Of a DNA stretch of 62,552 bases, positions 26,863-36,023 are shown piece after piece. Each line of letters begins with the position of its first letter. Positions within the stretch are counted from its first letter, which is position 1. The notes below the pieces were generated by a model. The model worked only from the letters and a program-made list of their open reading frames with translations, was not told where the DNA came from and did no database searches. The position numbers were made by a program, and so were the translations under genes. The stretch comes from an uncultured Cellvibrio sp. (GTDB lineage Bacteria > Pseudomonadota > Gammaproteobacteria > Pseudomonadales > Cellvibrionaceae), in the NCBI GenBank assembly GCA_946480695.1, contig CAMLKG010000027.1, positions 1 through 62,552 on the forward strand, given 5' to 3'.

Positions 26863-27831
26863 ATGACGCCCCCCGAACAAAAACCGGATCAATCATTTGA
26901 TGAACAGTGCTGGCAGCAATTGGGTGATACCCGCGCTGACGGCAAATTTATGTATGCGGTAATTACCACTGGAATCTATTGCCGTCCCTCCTGCCCCTCG
27001 CGTCGCCCCAATCGCGATAATGTGCGGTTTTTTAATAATGGCAGGGAGGCCGAACAAGCCGGGTTTCGTCCATGCAAACGCTGCCACCCACAGCATACCG
27101 ATCCCAATAAAGTGATTACCGATCGTGTCACCCACCTCTGCCGATACATTGAAAATGCAACTGAGGAACCCACCCTGGAAGAACTCGCCGCCTACGCCGG
27201 CATTAGCGCATACCATTTGCAAAGGCAATTTAAAGCCATGACCGGTTTTAGCCCGAAGGCTTATGCCAAAGCCCATCGCCAGAAAATAATGGCTGCCGGC
27301 AAACAAAAATCAACGGCTATTCGATTTACCTGCGTTGATTGTTCATTGGGCAGGCTTTTGGTAGCCCATACCGAAAAAGGAATTTGCGCGGTTCTATTGG
27401 GCGATGACGAAAGCGAATTAATCGCTGATTTAAAACGCCGTTTCCCCAAGGCGGATATTCAGCAAAACGAAATCGATTTTGCCAGGCGAACGCAGCAACT
27501 GCTCCACTTTATTGAAACGCCGCAACAGGCATTTAATTTACCCCTGGATATTCGCGGCACCTTGTTCCAGCAACAGGTTTGGCAGGCGCTACAAGCGATC
27601 CCTGTTGGCGAGACGCGGAGTTATACCGACATTGCTACCGCAATTGGTTCCCCCAAAGCAGTACGGGCTGTGGCGCGCGCCTGTGCAGCTAACGCGTTGG
27701 CAATTGCAATCCCATGCCATCGCGTGGTCCGTAATGATGGCGAGCTTTCCGGTTACCGCTGGGGTACTGAGCGGAAGAAAGCCTTGTTGCAGCGCGAAGC
27801 CGATGTTAAGAAACCTGGTCCAAATCCATGA
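26863..27831 (+). CDS. ada: bifunctional Ada: DNA methylphosphotriester/O6-methylguanine methyltransferase and activator
   Basis: Adaptive-response protein that takes methyl groups from DNA and then activates repair genes. It has 322 residues. The N-terminal Ada zinc domain has C40, C44, C71 and C74 (TGIYCRPSC and FRPCKRC), with C40 as the expected acceptor. An AraC-type helix-turn-helix lies at 95-145. The methyltransferase domain carries the acceptor C285 in IPCHRV. The frame is open upstream into lnt, but ATG 26863 matches the E. coli N-terminus. Its stop overlaps the alkA start (ATGA), so both repair proteins are made from one message. Confidence 0.94.
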   Translation: MTPPEQKPDQSFDEQCWQQLGDTRADGKFMYAVITTGIYCRPSCPSRRPNRDNVRFFNNGREAEQAGFRPCKRCHPQHTDPNKVITDRVTHLCRYIENATEEPTLEELAAYAGISAYHLQRQFKAMTGFSPKAYAKAHRQKIMAAGKQKSTAIRFTCVDCSLGRLLVAHTEKGICAVLLGDDESELIADLKRRFPKADIQQNEIDFARRTQQLLHFIETPQQAFNLPLDIRGTLFQQQVWQALQAIPVGETRSYTDIATAIGSPKAVRAVARACAANALAIAIPCHRVVRNDGELSGYRWGTERKKALLQREADVKKPGPNP

Positions 27832-28775
27832 AAATATCGTTACGCATTACCTTGCCCGATAACTTTCGGCGCAATGATTTCCTTGCATTCCACCAGCGTG
27901 ACAGCCACATGCTGGCTGAACGTTGGGACAATAAACACCTCCATAAAGGAATTATCTGGTCTGCCATGCCGGCCTGCATAACTTTTACGTTTTCCTCTGC
28001 AAGGTATTTATCAGTAACGCTGGATGTCGATTCAGGGCGAAGAAAAATGGATGCCGACACGACAAAAACCCACCTGCGCACACTTGTTAACCACATGCTC
28101 GGCCTCAACCAGGCAACCGAAGCATTTGAAAAATTTGCGGCTAGGCACCCGGATTTAAAAATGATTACTGCAATGCAACCAGGATTGCGCGTCCCTCAAT
28201 CAGCTACGCCCTTTGAAGCCCTAAGCTGGGCCATTACAGGGCAACAAATCAGTGTGAATGCCGCGGTTTCACTACGGCGAAAATTAATCGAGCGCACGGG
28301 AATAAAGCATTCATCAGGCATTCTCTGTTATCCCGATCCGCAACATGTTACGCAATTGTCTGAAGAGGATTTGCGCCAATGCAGCTTTTCCACCACCAAA
28401 GCGCGCACGTTAATTAACCTTGCCAGGCTAATCCATTCCGGTGAATTACCTGTCAACCGATGGCTGGAAACTTATCACCTAACGCAACAACTCCCTGCGG
28501 AAAATATTTATACAGAATTGGTGCAAGTCAAAGGCATTGGCCCCTGGACTATCCATTATGCGCTTTTACGTGGTTTTGGGTGGCTGGACGGCTCACTGCA
28601 CGGTGACGTCGCTGTAAGGCGAAACCTGCAACAGTTGTTAGTTGGCTTAAAAAAATCCAATGCCGCCGGGAAAATATCCGAACAGGAAACACAACAATGG
28701 CTCGCCGGGTTTTCACCCTGGCGAGCATTGGTCGCAGCCCATTTATGGGCAATGCAGAAAAATGATGGTTATTGA
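27828..28775 (+). CDS. alkA: DNA-3-methyladenine glycosylase II
   Basis: Base-excision glycosylase removing 3-methyladenine and other alkylated purines. The 315-residue protein has the AlkA N-terminal beta domain (1-95) and the HhH-GPD domain: FEALSWAITGQQISV near 125, helix-hairpin-helix VKGIGPWTIHYALLRGFG near 232, and the catalytic Asp in HGDVAV near 260. Overlap of four bases with ada and no gap show a two-gene alkylation-repair operon. The convergent PQQ-lipoprotein gene overlaps its 3' end by 7 bases. Confidence 0.94.
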   Translation: MKISLRITLPDNFRRNDFLAFHQRDSHMLAERWDNKHLHKGIIWSAMPACITFTFSSARYLSVTLDVDSGRRKMDADTTKTHLRTLVNHMLGLNQATEAFEKFAARHPDLKMITAMQPGLRVPQSATPFEALSWAITGQQISVNAAVSLRRKLIERTGIKHSSGILCYPDPQHVTQLSEEDLRQCSFSTTKARTLINLARLIHSGELPVNRWLETYHLTQQLPAENIYTELVQVKGIGPWTIHYALLRGFGWLDGSLHGDVAVRRNLQQLLVGLKKSNAAGKISEQETQQWLAGFSPWRALVAAHLWAMQKNDGY

Positions 28776-30070
28776 TTTTTACGATTGTGTGGCGTAAACA
28801 ATAAAATCTCACCATTGGCGGTCACCGCGATCAGTTGGTTATCCACCCATATCGGTGAAGCTACAAACGCCCCTAAAGCTTTTACTAATTCCACCCCTGC
28901 CTGGGTTTGCATTTCGGGCGCAAATAATTTTTCACCGCGTAACTTTCCTGTTTTTCCATCAACTATATCGTTAATATCCGCGCGGCCTTCCGGTGTTTGG
29001 TAATACCAGAGTTTTTTTCCGGTATTTTTATCGAACCCGTAAAGTTCACCCGCCATTGTGCCCACAAACGCGTAGCGATCCTGCACCAATAAAGGCGTGG
29101 TATAGGTCCATAAGCGGGTATCGGCGCGATATTTTTCAGTGCCCGTTTGTTTATCCAATGCCAAAAATAACCCGGTATCCGAAGTCGCGACATAGATGTT
29201 CGTGTCATCCAGTGCGGCACCCGCGAGTATCCAACTGTAGGCGGCATCGTAACGCCATACAACCGCGCCGTCCGCCTGGCGCAACGCGTAAACATAGCCA
29301 TCGCGCGCGCCTATATATACATTGTTGTTATCTGCCACGGGTGCCGCGGTTATACCTTGCATCGCAAAGTATTGTGGGTCGGTTCCACCCTGGTGATGCC
29401 ACAATTCAATACCGGTTTCGGCATCTAACGCATAAATTTTCGTCCCCCAGGTTCCGAAAAAAACTTTGCCATTATGTATAGCCGGTGAGGAATGTATCGC
29501 TTCATCCGCAACAAATGACCAGGCCACTTCACCGGTTGCGGCATTCAGCGCATAAAGGTGTTTATCGGTGCTGCCGAAATAAACCTTACCGTTATGCACT
29601 ACCGGCGATGATAAATAAAAATCCCAGGGATCAGGCACCGGCCCCATTTCTACCGGCAAACCGTAGCCCCCGGTTGCCGCAAAACGGCCTTCACCACCCG
29701 TTGCAAAACGCCATAGGCGTTTTCCAGTGGTTTGCTCCAACGCATAGAAAAAACCGTCCCGACTTAGGAAATAAATAAAGCCGTTGGCTACAACCGGCGT
29801 TGAGGCGATCCCCGCTTCCGTGTGGTACAGCCAGGAAAATGTGCGCCCCGGCAAATCGAATGAATAAAGATTGCCGTTTTCAGCCGCCACGAATAATTGG
29901 TTACCCGCTACCACCGGCGTGGAAGCGACTTGTGAGTTAAGTGAATATTGCCAATCCAAATCCAGCTTTTTTATTTTTTCATGAACGGTATGGTTTGCGT
30001 TGGCGTTGTTGGGCGCGGACATTCCACACCCCAACAAAAATAAGGAACCTAGCAATAGAAAATGCTTCAT
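28769..30070 (-). CDS. PQQ-like beta-propeller lipoprotein
   Basis: A 433-residue exported lipoprotein with signal peptide and lipobox LLGC (Cys15). The rest is a run of seven or eight propeller blades with the Trp-docking pattern, for example VYFGSTDKHLYALNAATGEVAW, VFFGTWGTKIYALDAETGIE and YVYALRQADGAVVWRYD. This is the fold of BamB and of PQQ-binding dehydrogenase propellers, but there are no dehydrogenase residues. ATG 30070 follows GAGG. It lies 147 bases after the CadC-like regulator gene on the same strand, so it may be its target or operon partner. It overlaps the alkA end by 7 bases. Confidence 0.85.
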   Translation of the reverse strand: MKHFLLLGSLFLLGCGMSAPNNANANHTVHEKIKKLDLDWQYSLNSQVASTPVVAGNQLFVAAENGNLYSFDLPGRTFSWLYHTEAGIASTPVVANGFIYFLSRDGFFYALEQTTGKRLWRFATGGEGRFAATGGYGLPVEMGPVPDPWDFYLSSPVVHNGKVYFGSTDKHLYALNAATGEVAWSFVADEAIHSSPAIHNGKVFFGTWGTKIYALDAETGIELWHHQGGTDPQYFAMQGITAAPVADNNNVYIGARDGYVYALRQADGAVVWRYDAAYSWILAGAALDDTNIYVATSDTGLFLALDKQTGTEKYRADTRLWTYTTPLLVQDRYAFVGTMAGELYGFDKNTGKKLWYYQTPEGRADINDIVDGKTGKLRGEKLFAPEMQTQAGVELVKALGAFVASPIWVDNQLIAVTANGEILLFTPHNRKNQ

Positions 30071-30217
30071 AACAATGCCTCTGTGGTTGTTGATGTTTGT
30101 AATCCTTACGGCTTACCACGAGGGAGCTTAAAAACAATTCCACGAAATTGTTAATGAAGAAACTTGAAGAAGTTTTAAGATTCGCCTTTATCGCTTGCGG
30201 AGTTCCTTGGGAATAAA

Positions 30218-31708
30218 TCACGGCGCAGAAAATTCAGGTTGTTGCAGCTGTTGCATAATAGCCTGGAAGCGCGGGTGTCCACGCACGGGGTCATAAGCAG
30301 GATCAACATTACCCCATAGCAATGGCGATTGTCGCCCCGCAAACGCCTGCTCCAAATAATCCAACGCCAGTTCCAACTCACCGGCCGCAATAGCGTAGCG
30401 CGCCCAGGATAGCGGTGGCACATACTGGCCCAAATCTACGTTGTCCTTGCGCGCCAATAACCAGCGATTCACCGCTTCCAGGCCCCCGGCGGCAAATGCC
30501 GACTCTGCCGCCGCAGTATCCGCCCCGGTGTAGTTCGCATCGCGCATTAACCACAACCAGTGTTCCATGGAATCTTTATCACGCCCCAAACGGGCATAGA
30601 CCCGCTGCGCCGAGATATGGAAATAACGATCGCCGGGCTCGGCGCTATTAATGCGCTCCAGCTCATTGAATGCGAGTTCATCGCGTGCTTGCATTTGATA
30701 AATCCACACCACGGTAGGAACTGAATAATTCAGGGGATTCAATTGGCGCGATACCTCGACCTGTTGCAACGACTCTGCAAACTTCCCTTGCGCCAGTAAT
30801 AGTTGGGCATATTGCATGGGCGCAATGTCGTCTTGCGGGTCCAACGCAATCGCCCGTTGATAATCCTGTGCCGCGGCAGCCTGATTGCGCGCACACCAGA
30901 AGAGTACATTACCGCGGGTTACCAATACCTTTTGCTGTTGGGGATTGAGTTCGAGGGACTTATTGAGCAACCCAAGTACTTCCCCGCAGTTATCGCGCAT
31001 CGCCAGTTTTTCCTGTAGCAATTTGATTTTTGCCTCGGCAATGACTGCATACGCAGGTGCGAAACCGGAATCTTGTTGCAATAGCTCGCGCGTCATCCGG
31101 ATCGCGGCTTTCCATTCTTCCGGTGCAGGGCTATTAAGTTTTTGCTGCGCCTGGTTCCAGTGTATTTGTTGCCCTGCGGATAAGGCCTGGGCCCCCTCGG
31201 TGGAGACGCGACTCGCAAGCGATGTCGGTGTAACAGCATTTATTGTGTAATAAACGGCAGCGGCGAGCATTAACAGACCTATAACCACCACACCGGCGAC
31301 GCGTTGAACCCGTCCCGTTGTAACCGCCGGGCTAGTCTTTTCTGTCTGGATTGGGTCCTTCGATGGTGTACCGGCCGGGGCAATGAATTGGTAGCCGACG
31401 CCCGGAATGGTTTTAATGTAGGCGGGTGACCGCGAGTTATCCCCCAATGCTTTACGCAGGTGGCTGATGGCAACCGCAAGGCTATCGTCATTGACTACCT
31501 TCCCCTGCCAGATGGTTTTCAAGATTCGTTCCTTGCCTAAAACTTGCCCGCGATTCTCAATAAAAAACACTAATAACAACACTAACCGGTTTTCCAGCTC
31601 AACCCGTGTTTCGCCCCGAGACAATACATTCGTACGCACGCATAAAAACCAGTCGCCCAGAAAATAATCGCTCGTTTTTGATTCAGGTTGGTAAACACGC
31701 TCGGACAT
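30218..31708 (-). CDS. CadC/ToxR-like membrane-anchored transcriptional regulator with TPR
   Basis: A one-component membrane regulator of 496 residues. An OmpR-type winged helix lies at about 12-105 (SLAVAISHLRKALGD and YIKTIPGVGYQFIAP are its recognition part). A Pro-rich linker and one membrane helix (GVVVIGLLMLAAAVYY) are followed by a periplasmic TPR-like helical domain (NKSLELNPQQQKVLVTRGN, YQRAIALDPQDDIAP). ATG 31708 has GGAGGATCT upstream, so the longer frame to 31729 is not used. The signal and targets are unknown; the downstream PQQ lipoprotein is the best candidate target. Confidence 0.88.
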   Translation of the reverse strand: MSERVYQPESKTSDYFLGDWFLCVRTNVLSRGETRVELENRLVLLLVFFIENRGQVLGKERILKTIWQGKVVNDDSLAVAISHLRKALGDNSRSPAYIKTIPGVGYQFIAPAGTPSKDPIQTEKTSPAVTTGRVQRVAGVVVIGLLMLAAAVYYTINAVTPTSLASRVSTEGAQALSAGQQIHWNQAQQKLNSPAPEEWKAAIRMTRELLQQDSGFAPAYAVIAEAKIKLLQEKLAMRDNCGEVLGLLNKSLELNPQQQKVLVTRGNVLFWCARNQAAAAQDYQRAIALDPQDDIAPMQYAQLLLAQGKFAESLQQVEVSRQLNPLNYSVPTVVWIYQMQARDELAFNELERINSAEPGDRYFHISAQRVYARLGRDKDSMEHWLWLMRDANYTGADTAAAESAFAAGGLEAVNRWLLARKDNVDLGQYVPPLSWARYAIAAGELELALDYLEQAFAGRQSPLLWGNVDPAYDPVRGHPRFQAIMQQLQQPEFSAP

Positions 31709-31853
31709 AGATCCTCCACCCAGACACACACCGCAGCGACCTTAATCGCTGCTGCCTGGCTTGTCCAGCGTACAGTTACTGCAATCCCGGATCGCCAACT
31801 TAATATTTATTAAGAATTATTTAGCGACCTTAATTTACCGGTTTTCCGGGTAT

Positions 31854-33578
31854 TTAGCCCCGGCCCAGCAAAAACAAAATTACCAGGAATAGTAAAAACG
31901 AGATTGCTTGCCACACAGCAACAGGGTTTGTTTCCATTAAAGGCGGTCGATTTTTTCGCAGGAAGGCCTTGTTAGGGTGTCGCAGGTCATGAATAAACTC
32001 AAAGGCGTCTTCGTAGCGCCTATCCGCAACGGGATGGACCATCTTAAGGAGCGCTGAATCAACCCATGCGGGAATCGCCTGTTGTTCATTTCGCAGGCTT
32101 GAATAGTGCAGCCTTCTCAGGTCAGCGCCGGTTTTTATTCGCGCGACTTTAGCTCCGTAGGGGTAGTTTCCCGACAACAGGAAATAGGTGATGACGCCTA
32201 ACGAAAACAAATCGGATTGCACGCTCCCCTGTTCACCTAAAAAATATTCAGGCGCACTATAAAGCGCTGTGCCGTTCAAATACGTCAATGGCACCCGGGT
32301 ATCCGCCTCCTCCAACCCGGCGATACTAACAGCACCAAAGTCAATGATTTTAACGGTACCGCCCCGGTCGATCATAATATTCTCGGGGCGCAAATCCTGA
32401 TGGAGCATTTCCATTCGGTGGAATGCGTGCAACCCCTTGGCTATTTGTTCAACAATTCCGCGTACGGTTTCCAACGATGGCCGGGGATTATCACGCGCCC
32501 ATTGCGCCAATGTTTGCCCCTCAATGAACTCGAATACCGTGTAAAAATAATTGCGTTTAATGTCGGGTAAATAGGCTTTTAATACATGATTATTTTGTAT
32601 GCGTCGCGCAACCCATTCTTCCAATAGGAATCGCTCCAGGGCCGATTCGTTCTGAACCTGCTCCGTAGCCAGCACTTTTATCACAACCTTTTCGTGCAAG
32701 CGGGTATCTTCAGCCAGATAAATGTGACTGCGATTATTGGAATGTAATTCCCTTAATATGACGTAACCATCAAATTCCATACGCGCAACCAATGCCGGCG
32801 GCAAAGGAAGATTGTCAATTTTCTGTTTGATTTCCCGGGAGTTACTTTCGGGTAATTCGTCAATTTTAAGGATCTGTACCGTAAGATTGTCCGGGCTGTT
32901 ATTGGTAAACGCCAGCCGCGCAATTTTTTCGGCGGCGACGGTGAGGTTATTGCCGCCTTCGGTAATAATTTTTTTGATGTCCGTGCTGTCAACGAATTCA
33001 TAGATACCATCAGTCATTATTATGAATACGTCATTTATTTTTACACTGAGGGCCTGATAATCCACACTGCATTGCTCGTCCATCCCCAACGCCCGGCTCA
33101 GGTGGCTTTGGTCTTGTGTCACCCAGAGGCGGTGGTCATGCGTGAGTTGCTCCATACCCTCGTCACTCAAGCGATAGACGCGGCTGTCACCGATATGAAA
33201 AATATGCGCCGATTTGTTTTTAATAACTACGCCGCTAAAAGTACAGACATAACCATTGTCTTTTTCATAGCGATAGGGGCTTCTGCGAGTCTGGGTGTGC
33301 AACCATGAATTAATAGCAACCAGTACCCGTTCGGCCGAGTTTTTTACCGACCATGATTCCGGGGTGCAGTAATAATCCTCAAGAAAATTCTTAACCGCGA
33401 CCTGGCTGGCGACCTGGCTTACCGGGCTACTGCTGATGCCGTCTGCAACGGCCATGGCTATGCCTTTTAACATCAATTGCGAGTTATGCGGAATAAATAT
33501 CCCATGGAAATCCTGGTTTTCAGCCTTCCGGCCTTTATCAGAATATTGCCCCACTGAAACCCTTAACTGTTTTGCCAT
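31854..33578 (-). CDS. fused PP2C-type phosphatase / Ser-Thr protein kinase with C-terminal membrane anchor
   Basis: A 574-residue protein with opposing activities in one chain. The N-terminal PP2C (about 1-240) shows ENQDFHG, VADGISSS, IGDSRVYR, TDGIYEF and SPDNLTVQ, which supply the metal-binding Asp residues. The kinase (about 268-530) has VVIKVLATE (ATP Lys), HQDLRPENIMI (HRD-like loop with Arg changed to Gln and Lys to Arg), IIDFGAVS (DFG) and YSAPEYFLGE. One membrane helix ends the chain (ISFLLFLVILFLLG), placing the enzymes in the cytosol. It follows the nitrite-channel gene on the same strand, with an intervening terminator. Such fusions occur beside nitrate/nitrite assimilation genes; the substrate is unknown. 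Confidence 0.92.
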   Translation of the reverse strand: MAKQLRVSVGQYSDKGRKAENQDFHGIFIPHNSQLMLKGIAMAVADGISSSPVSQVASQVAVKNFLEDYYCTPESWSVKNSAERVLVAINSWLHTQTRRSPYRYEKDNGYVCTFSGVVIKNKSAHIFHIGDSRVYRLSDEGMEQLTHDHRLWVTQDQSHLSRALGMDEQCSVDYQALSVKINDVFIIMTDGIYEFVDSTDIKKIITEGGNNLTVAAEKIARLAFTNNSPDNLTVQILKIDELPESNSREIKQKIDNLPLPPALVARMEFDGYVILRELHSNNRSHIYLAEDTRLHEKVVIKVLATEQVQNESALERFLLEEWVARRIQNNHVLKAYLPDIKRNYFYTVFEFIEGQTLAQWARDNPRPSLETVRGIVEQIAKGLHAFHRMEMLHQDLRPENIMIDRGGTVKIIDFGAVSIAGLEEADTRVPLTYLNGTALYSAPEYFLGEQGSVQSDLFSLGVITYFLLSGNYPYGAKVARIKTGADLRRLHYSSLRNEQQAIPAWVDSALLKMVHPVADRRYEDAFEFIHDLRHPNKAFLRKNRPPLMETNPVAVWQAISFLLFLVILFLLGRG

Positions 33579-33597
33579 TGCGAGTTACTTGAGAAAG

Positions 33598-33635
33598 GAA
33601 AAAATAGCTTTCAGGGGAAAGCTATTTTTTTTTTT
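33598..33635 (-). terminator. Terminator/attenuator between nitrite channel and kinase-phosphatase genes
   Basis: Stem AAAATAGCTTTC / GAAAGCTATTTT (loop of four to five bases) flanked by T-runs on both strands. It sits between two same-strand genes, so it probably lowers expression of the downstream kinase-phosphatase. Confidence 0.8.
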
Positions 33636-33657
33636 AAATGTAGGCCGCCAAATTCAT

Positions 33658-34464
33658 CTAACGTCTCTTTGCCGCCGTGCGGATATGCGTGGAATAAAGC
33701 GTAAGGCCAGTAAAGGCTAAACCGCCCACCAAATTACCCAACGCAGTGGGGATCTCGTTCCAAATCAAATAATCCGCAACAGAGAAGTCGCCACCCATAA
33801 TCAGCGCGAACGGGAAGAGGAACATATTCACGACAGAATGCTCAAACCCCATGTAAAAGAAAAGAAAAATTGGCATCCACATCGCGATGACTTTCCCGCT
33901 TACCGTGGTGGAAATCATCGCACCGACAACCCCCATTGAAACCATCCAGTTACATAGCATCCCGCGGATAAATATTGTCATCCAACCGTCAAAACCGTAA
34001 GCCGAATAACCCAAGGTGCGCGATTCACCGATACTTGCAGCCCGTGTTGCAATATCACCGGCTTCTTTATTGAAGCCATAGGTAAACACGTAGGCCATCA
34101 TGACCGCCACAGTTAACGCACCGGCAAAGTTACCGACAAATACCAACCCCCAATTGCGCAAAATCCCCGCCGCGGTAACGCCGGGGCGCTTATCGAGTAG
34201 CGCCAGGGGGGCTAATACAAATACCCCCGTTAACAAATCAAATCCCATTAAATACAACATGCAAAATCCCACCGGGAACAGTATCGATCCCAAAAGGAAA
34301 TTGCCGGTTTGCACGGCAATTGCCAGCGCAAAAATCGCAGCCAACGCCAGGATTGCACCTGCCATATAGGCGCGCACGAGGGTATCGCGTGTTGCCATAA
34401 ACACTTTGGACTCGCCAGCATCAACCATTTTGGTTGTAAATTCTGAGGGAGCTAAATAGGACAT
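33658..34464 (-). CDS. formate/nitrite transporter family channel (FocA/NirC type)
   Basis: A 268-residue inner-membrane channel with six hydrophobic segments and the FNT fold. N-terminal FTTKMVDAGESKVFM, the first repeat half with MGFDLLTGVFVLAPLAL (residues about 92-108) and the second with LCNWMVSMGVV and FMGFEHSVVNMF-like segments carry the conserved Lys and His of the pore (GFEHSVVNM). A nitrite role is favoured because of the sigma-54-like promoter and the downstream kinase-phosphatase, but formate cannot be excluded from sequence alone. ATG 34464 has GGAGAG upstream. Confidence 0.9.
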   Translation of the reverse strand: MSYLAPSEFTTKMVDAGESKVFMATRDTLVRAYMAGAILALAAIFALAIAVQTGNFLLGSILFPVGFCMLYLMGFDLLTGVFVLAPLALLDKRPGVTAAGILRNWGLVFVGNFAGALTVAVMMAYVFTYGFNKEAGDIATRAASIGESRTLGYSAYGFDGWMTIFIRGMLCNWMVSMGVVGAMISTTVSGKVIAMWMPIFLFFYMGFEHSVVNMFLFPFALIMGGDFSVADYLIWNEIPTALGNLVGGLAFTGLTLYSTHIRTAAKRR

Positions 34465-34505
34465 CGTGGGAACTCTCCAGGTTATTATCGACAGGTGTGC
34501 CTTTC

Positions 34506-34521
34506 TGCAATTCCCACACCA
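34506..34521 (-). promoter_or_regulatory. Sigma-54-like promoter upstream of FNT channel gene
   Basis: Minus strand TGGTGTG-GGAA-TTGCA: exact TTGCA -12 block, GG and GC at the invariant 10-base spacing, with the middle of the -24 block (TGT for CAC) less conserved. Transcription would start near 34495, about 31 bases before the ATG. Confidence 0.6.
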
Positions 34522-34910
34522 TGGGAAATTTCCCTTTCAGCATCAGAAGGTTAAATATCACTTGGACAAATTTTCTACATCCTCGGCCTTAGCAAACGCC
34601 CACTAATGGTGCTCAATATTTCAATTTAAGCATTTATAGTGCATTAAAAGATTGTTAACACAAATGCAAGAGCTGTATGCTCCCAAACCGTATTGGGTAA
34701 TAAAAGTTTTGGCTTTCAAACAGAAAATTTGCACCATTATTAAGATGCTAAAAGCGATTAATTTTTTGTTTGCACAATTTTGATGCCTGTTTATGGGCAC
34801 ACGGTGATTTAAAAAATAACAGCCCTATTAAATTGCACGCCAACCCGCATCTTTTTGGTGACTCTATAATTTACGTATCCGTGGGCCGACTATTCAGTTC
34901 ATAACCAAAA

Positions 34911-34939
34911 GCAAACCCCCACCGGTGGTGGGGGTTTAA
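34911..34939 (-). terminator. Terminator after M23-like peptidase gene
   Basis: Stem AAACCCCCAC / GTGGGGGTTT with a 5-base centre, 31 bases beyond the minus-strand stop at 34971; short T-rich tail on the minus strand. Confidence 0.75.
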
Positions 34940-34970
34940 TTAGAACAAAATCCCTATTTCACACTGTGTA

Positions 34971-36023
34971 TCACTTCCTCCAAATTCCGGTGTAAACCGA
35001 ACCGCAATACCACCAGCCGGTGCGTGTATAACCTTTATTGGCGAAGTCAGCGGACTTGATATTGAAATCCGTCAAAGACATTCCAAAGTAGGCGTACCAT
35101 GAGCCACTCGCCGGAATCCAGGTGGTGTTATAAATTTGGCCACCGTCGGTGCAGGGAAAGGTATCAATCATCACACCGGAATCCGCGAAGTGATTGAACC
35201 AGGCTTGCATACGTTCATCGGGAATATTATTTACGGTCCAATAGCCCACTGAATGCGGTGCCCACACCAGGACTTTGCCCGTCGGTAATGTCTTGCCATT
35301 GAGCAAGGTCCAGGGACCATTTACGGAAGCGGTATTGTTGGTGTACGCAGTGGTTTGTCCATGGTCAAAATAAATAGTTACAGGTTCGCCATCCTTTTCC
35401 ATATGCACATGCAGATGGGGACCGGTGGAGTTACCGCTGTTACCAACCAGGCCCAACACCTGGCCCTTGGCAATACGTACGCCGTTAGTCACCCTGCCAT
35501 CCTGGGTCCAGGGATTGCTTTTATCCGGATTGGTCAGGTAAGTATTGTTGTGCGGACATATTGCCGATGGCACAGTGCCGGGCTGGGCGTGGGCGTATAA
35601 CACGTAAACGCCGTTATCCTGCAAAATCCAAACATGGTTTCCCGCCAAACCAATATATCCGTCCAATAATTTCTGCAATTTGCTGCCCGCTTTATTTTCC
35701 GGTGAATTACGCCAGCAACCGACAACAGTACCGGCTTCCATCGCGCGGATTCTTGCTCCGTAAATAATATGGTTGGAGTTAATGGTGTTATCGGCGCCGT
35801 CCGTTTTCAGATGGCTCCATTTGCCACTGCCCACATGGCGCACAGCACCAATATCGTAACCTTTCTCCTGGGTACCCGCCGACCAATGGTTACCGGTCGA
35901 GTAACGATGGTTCAGGTTCAAATCATCAGCACGCAGCGGAAAATCCACTGCCAGCGCCGAGATAGAAGAAAAAATCGCCGAAGACATCAACACCAAACGA
36001 ACTAAAGTACGACATGCTTTCAT
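34971..36023 (-). CDS. secreted M23-family peptidase-like protein
   Basis: A 350-residue secreted protein. The signal peptide ends near residue 25 (ISALA). The LytM/M23 core has GYDIGAV early, HVWILQDNGVYVLYAHA in the middle, GQVLGLVGNSGNSTGPHLHVHM (Gly-rich turn plus HxH zinc site) near 195, then a Trp/Gly-rich C-terminal domain that may bind a substrate. The usual first ligand His in GxHxGxD is not obvious: the residue four before the Asp is Glu. It may therefore use another His nearby or be inactive. ATG 36023 follows AAGGATG; the frame is open to 36101. The gene is isolated, with its own terminator. Confidence 0.8.
   Translation of the reverse strand: MKACRTLVRLVLMSSAIFSSISALAVDFPLRADDLNLNHRYSTGNHWSAGTQEKGYDIGAVRHVGSGKWSHLKTDGADNTINSNHIIYGARIRAMEAGTVVGCWRNSPENKAGSKLQKLLDGYIGLAGNHVWILQDNGVYVLYAHAQPGTVPSAICPHNNTYLTNPDKSNPWTQDGRVTNGVRIAKGQVLGLVGNSGNSTGPHLHVHMEKDGEPVTIYFDHGQTTAYTNNTASVNGPWTLLNGKTLPTGKVLVWAPHSVGYWTVNNIPDERMQAWFNHFADSGVMIDTFPCTDGGQIYNTTWIPASGSWYAYFGMSLTDFNIKSADFANKGYTRTGWWYCGSVYTGIWRK

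Larger units (their letters stand above)
34465..34970. other. Intergenic region upstream of the FNT channel gene
   Basis: About 500 bases with no open gene. It holds a sigma-54-like promoter (34506-34521), three TGCACCA-like half sites at 34607-34613, 34730-34736 and 34771-34777 that could be NtrC contacts, and the terminator of the M23-like gene (34911-34939). Confidence 0.6.
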
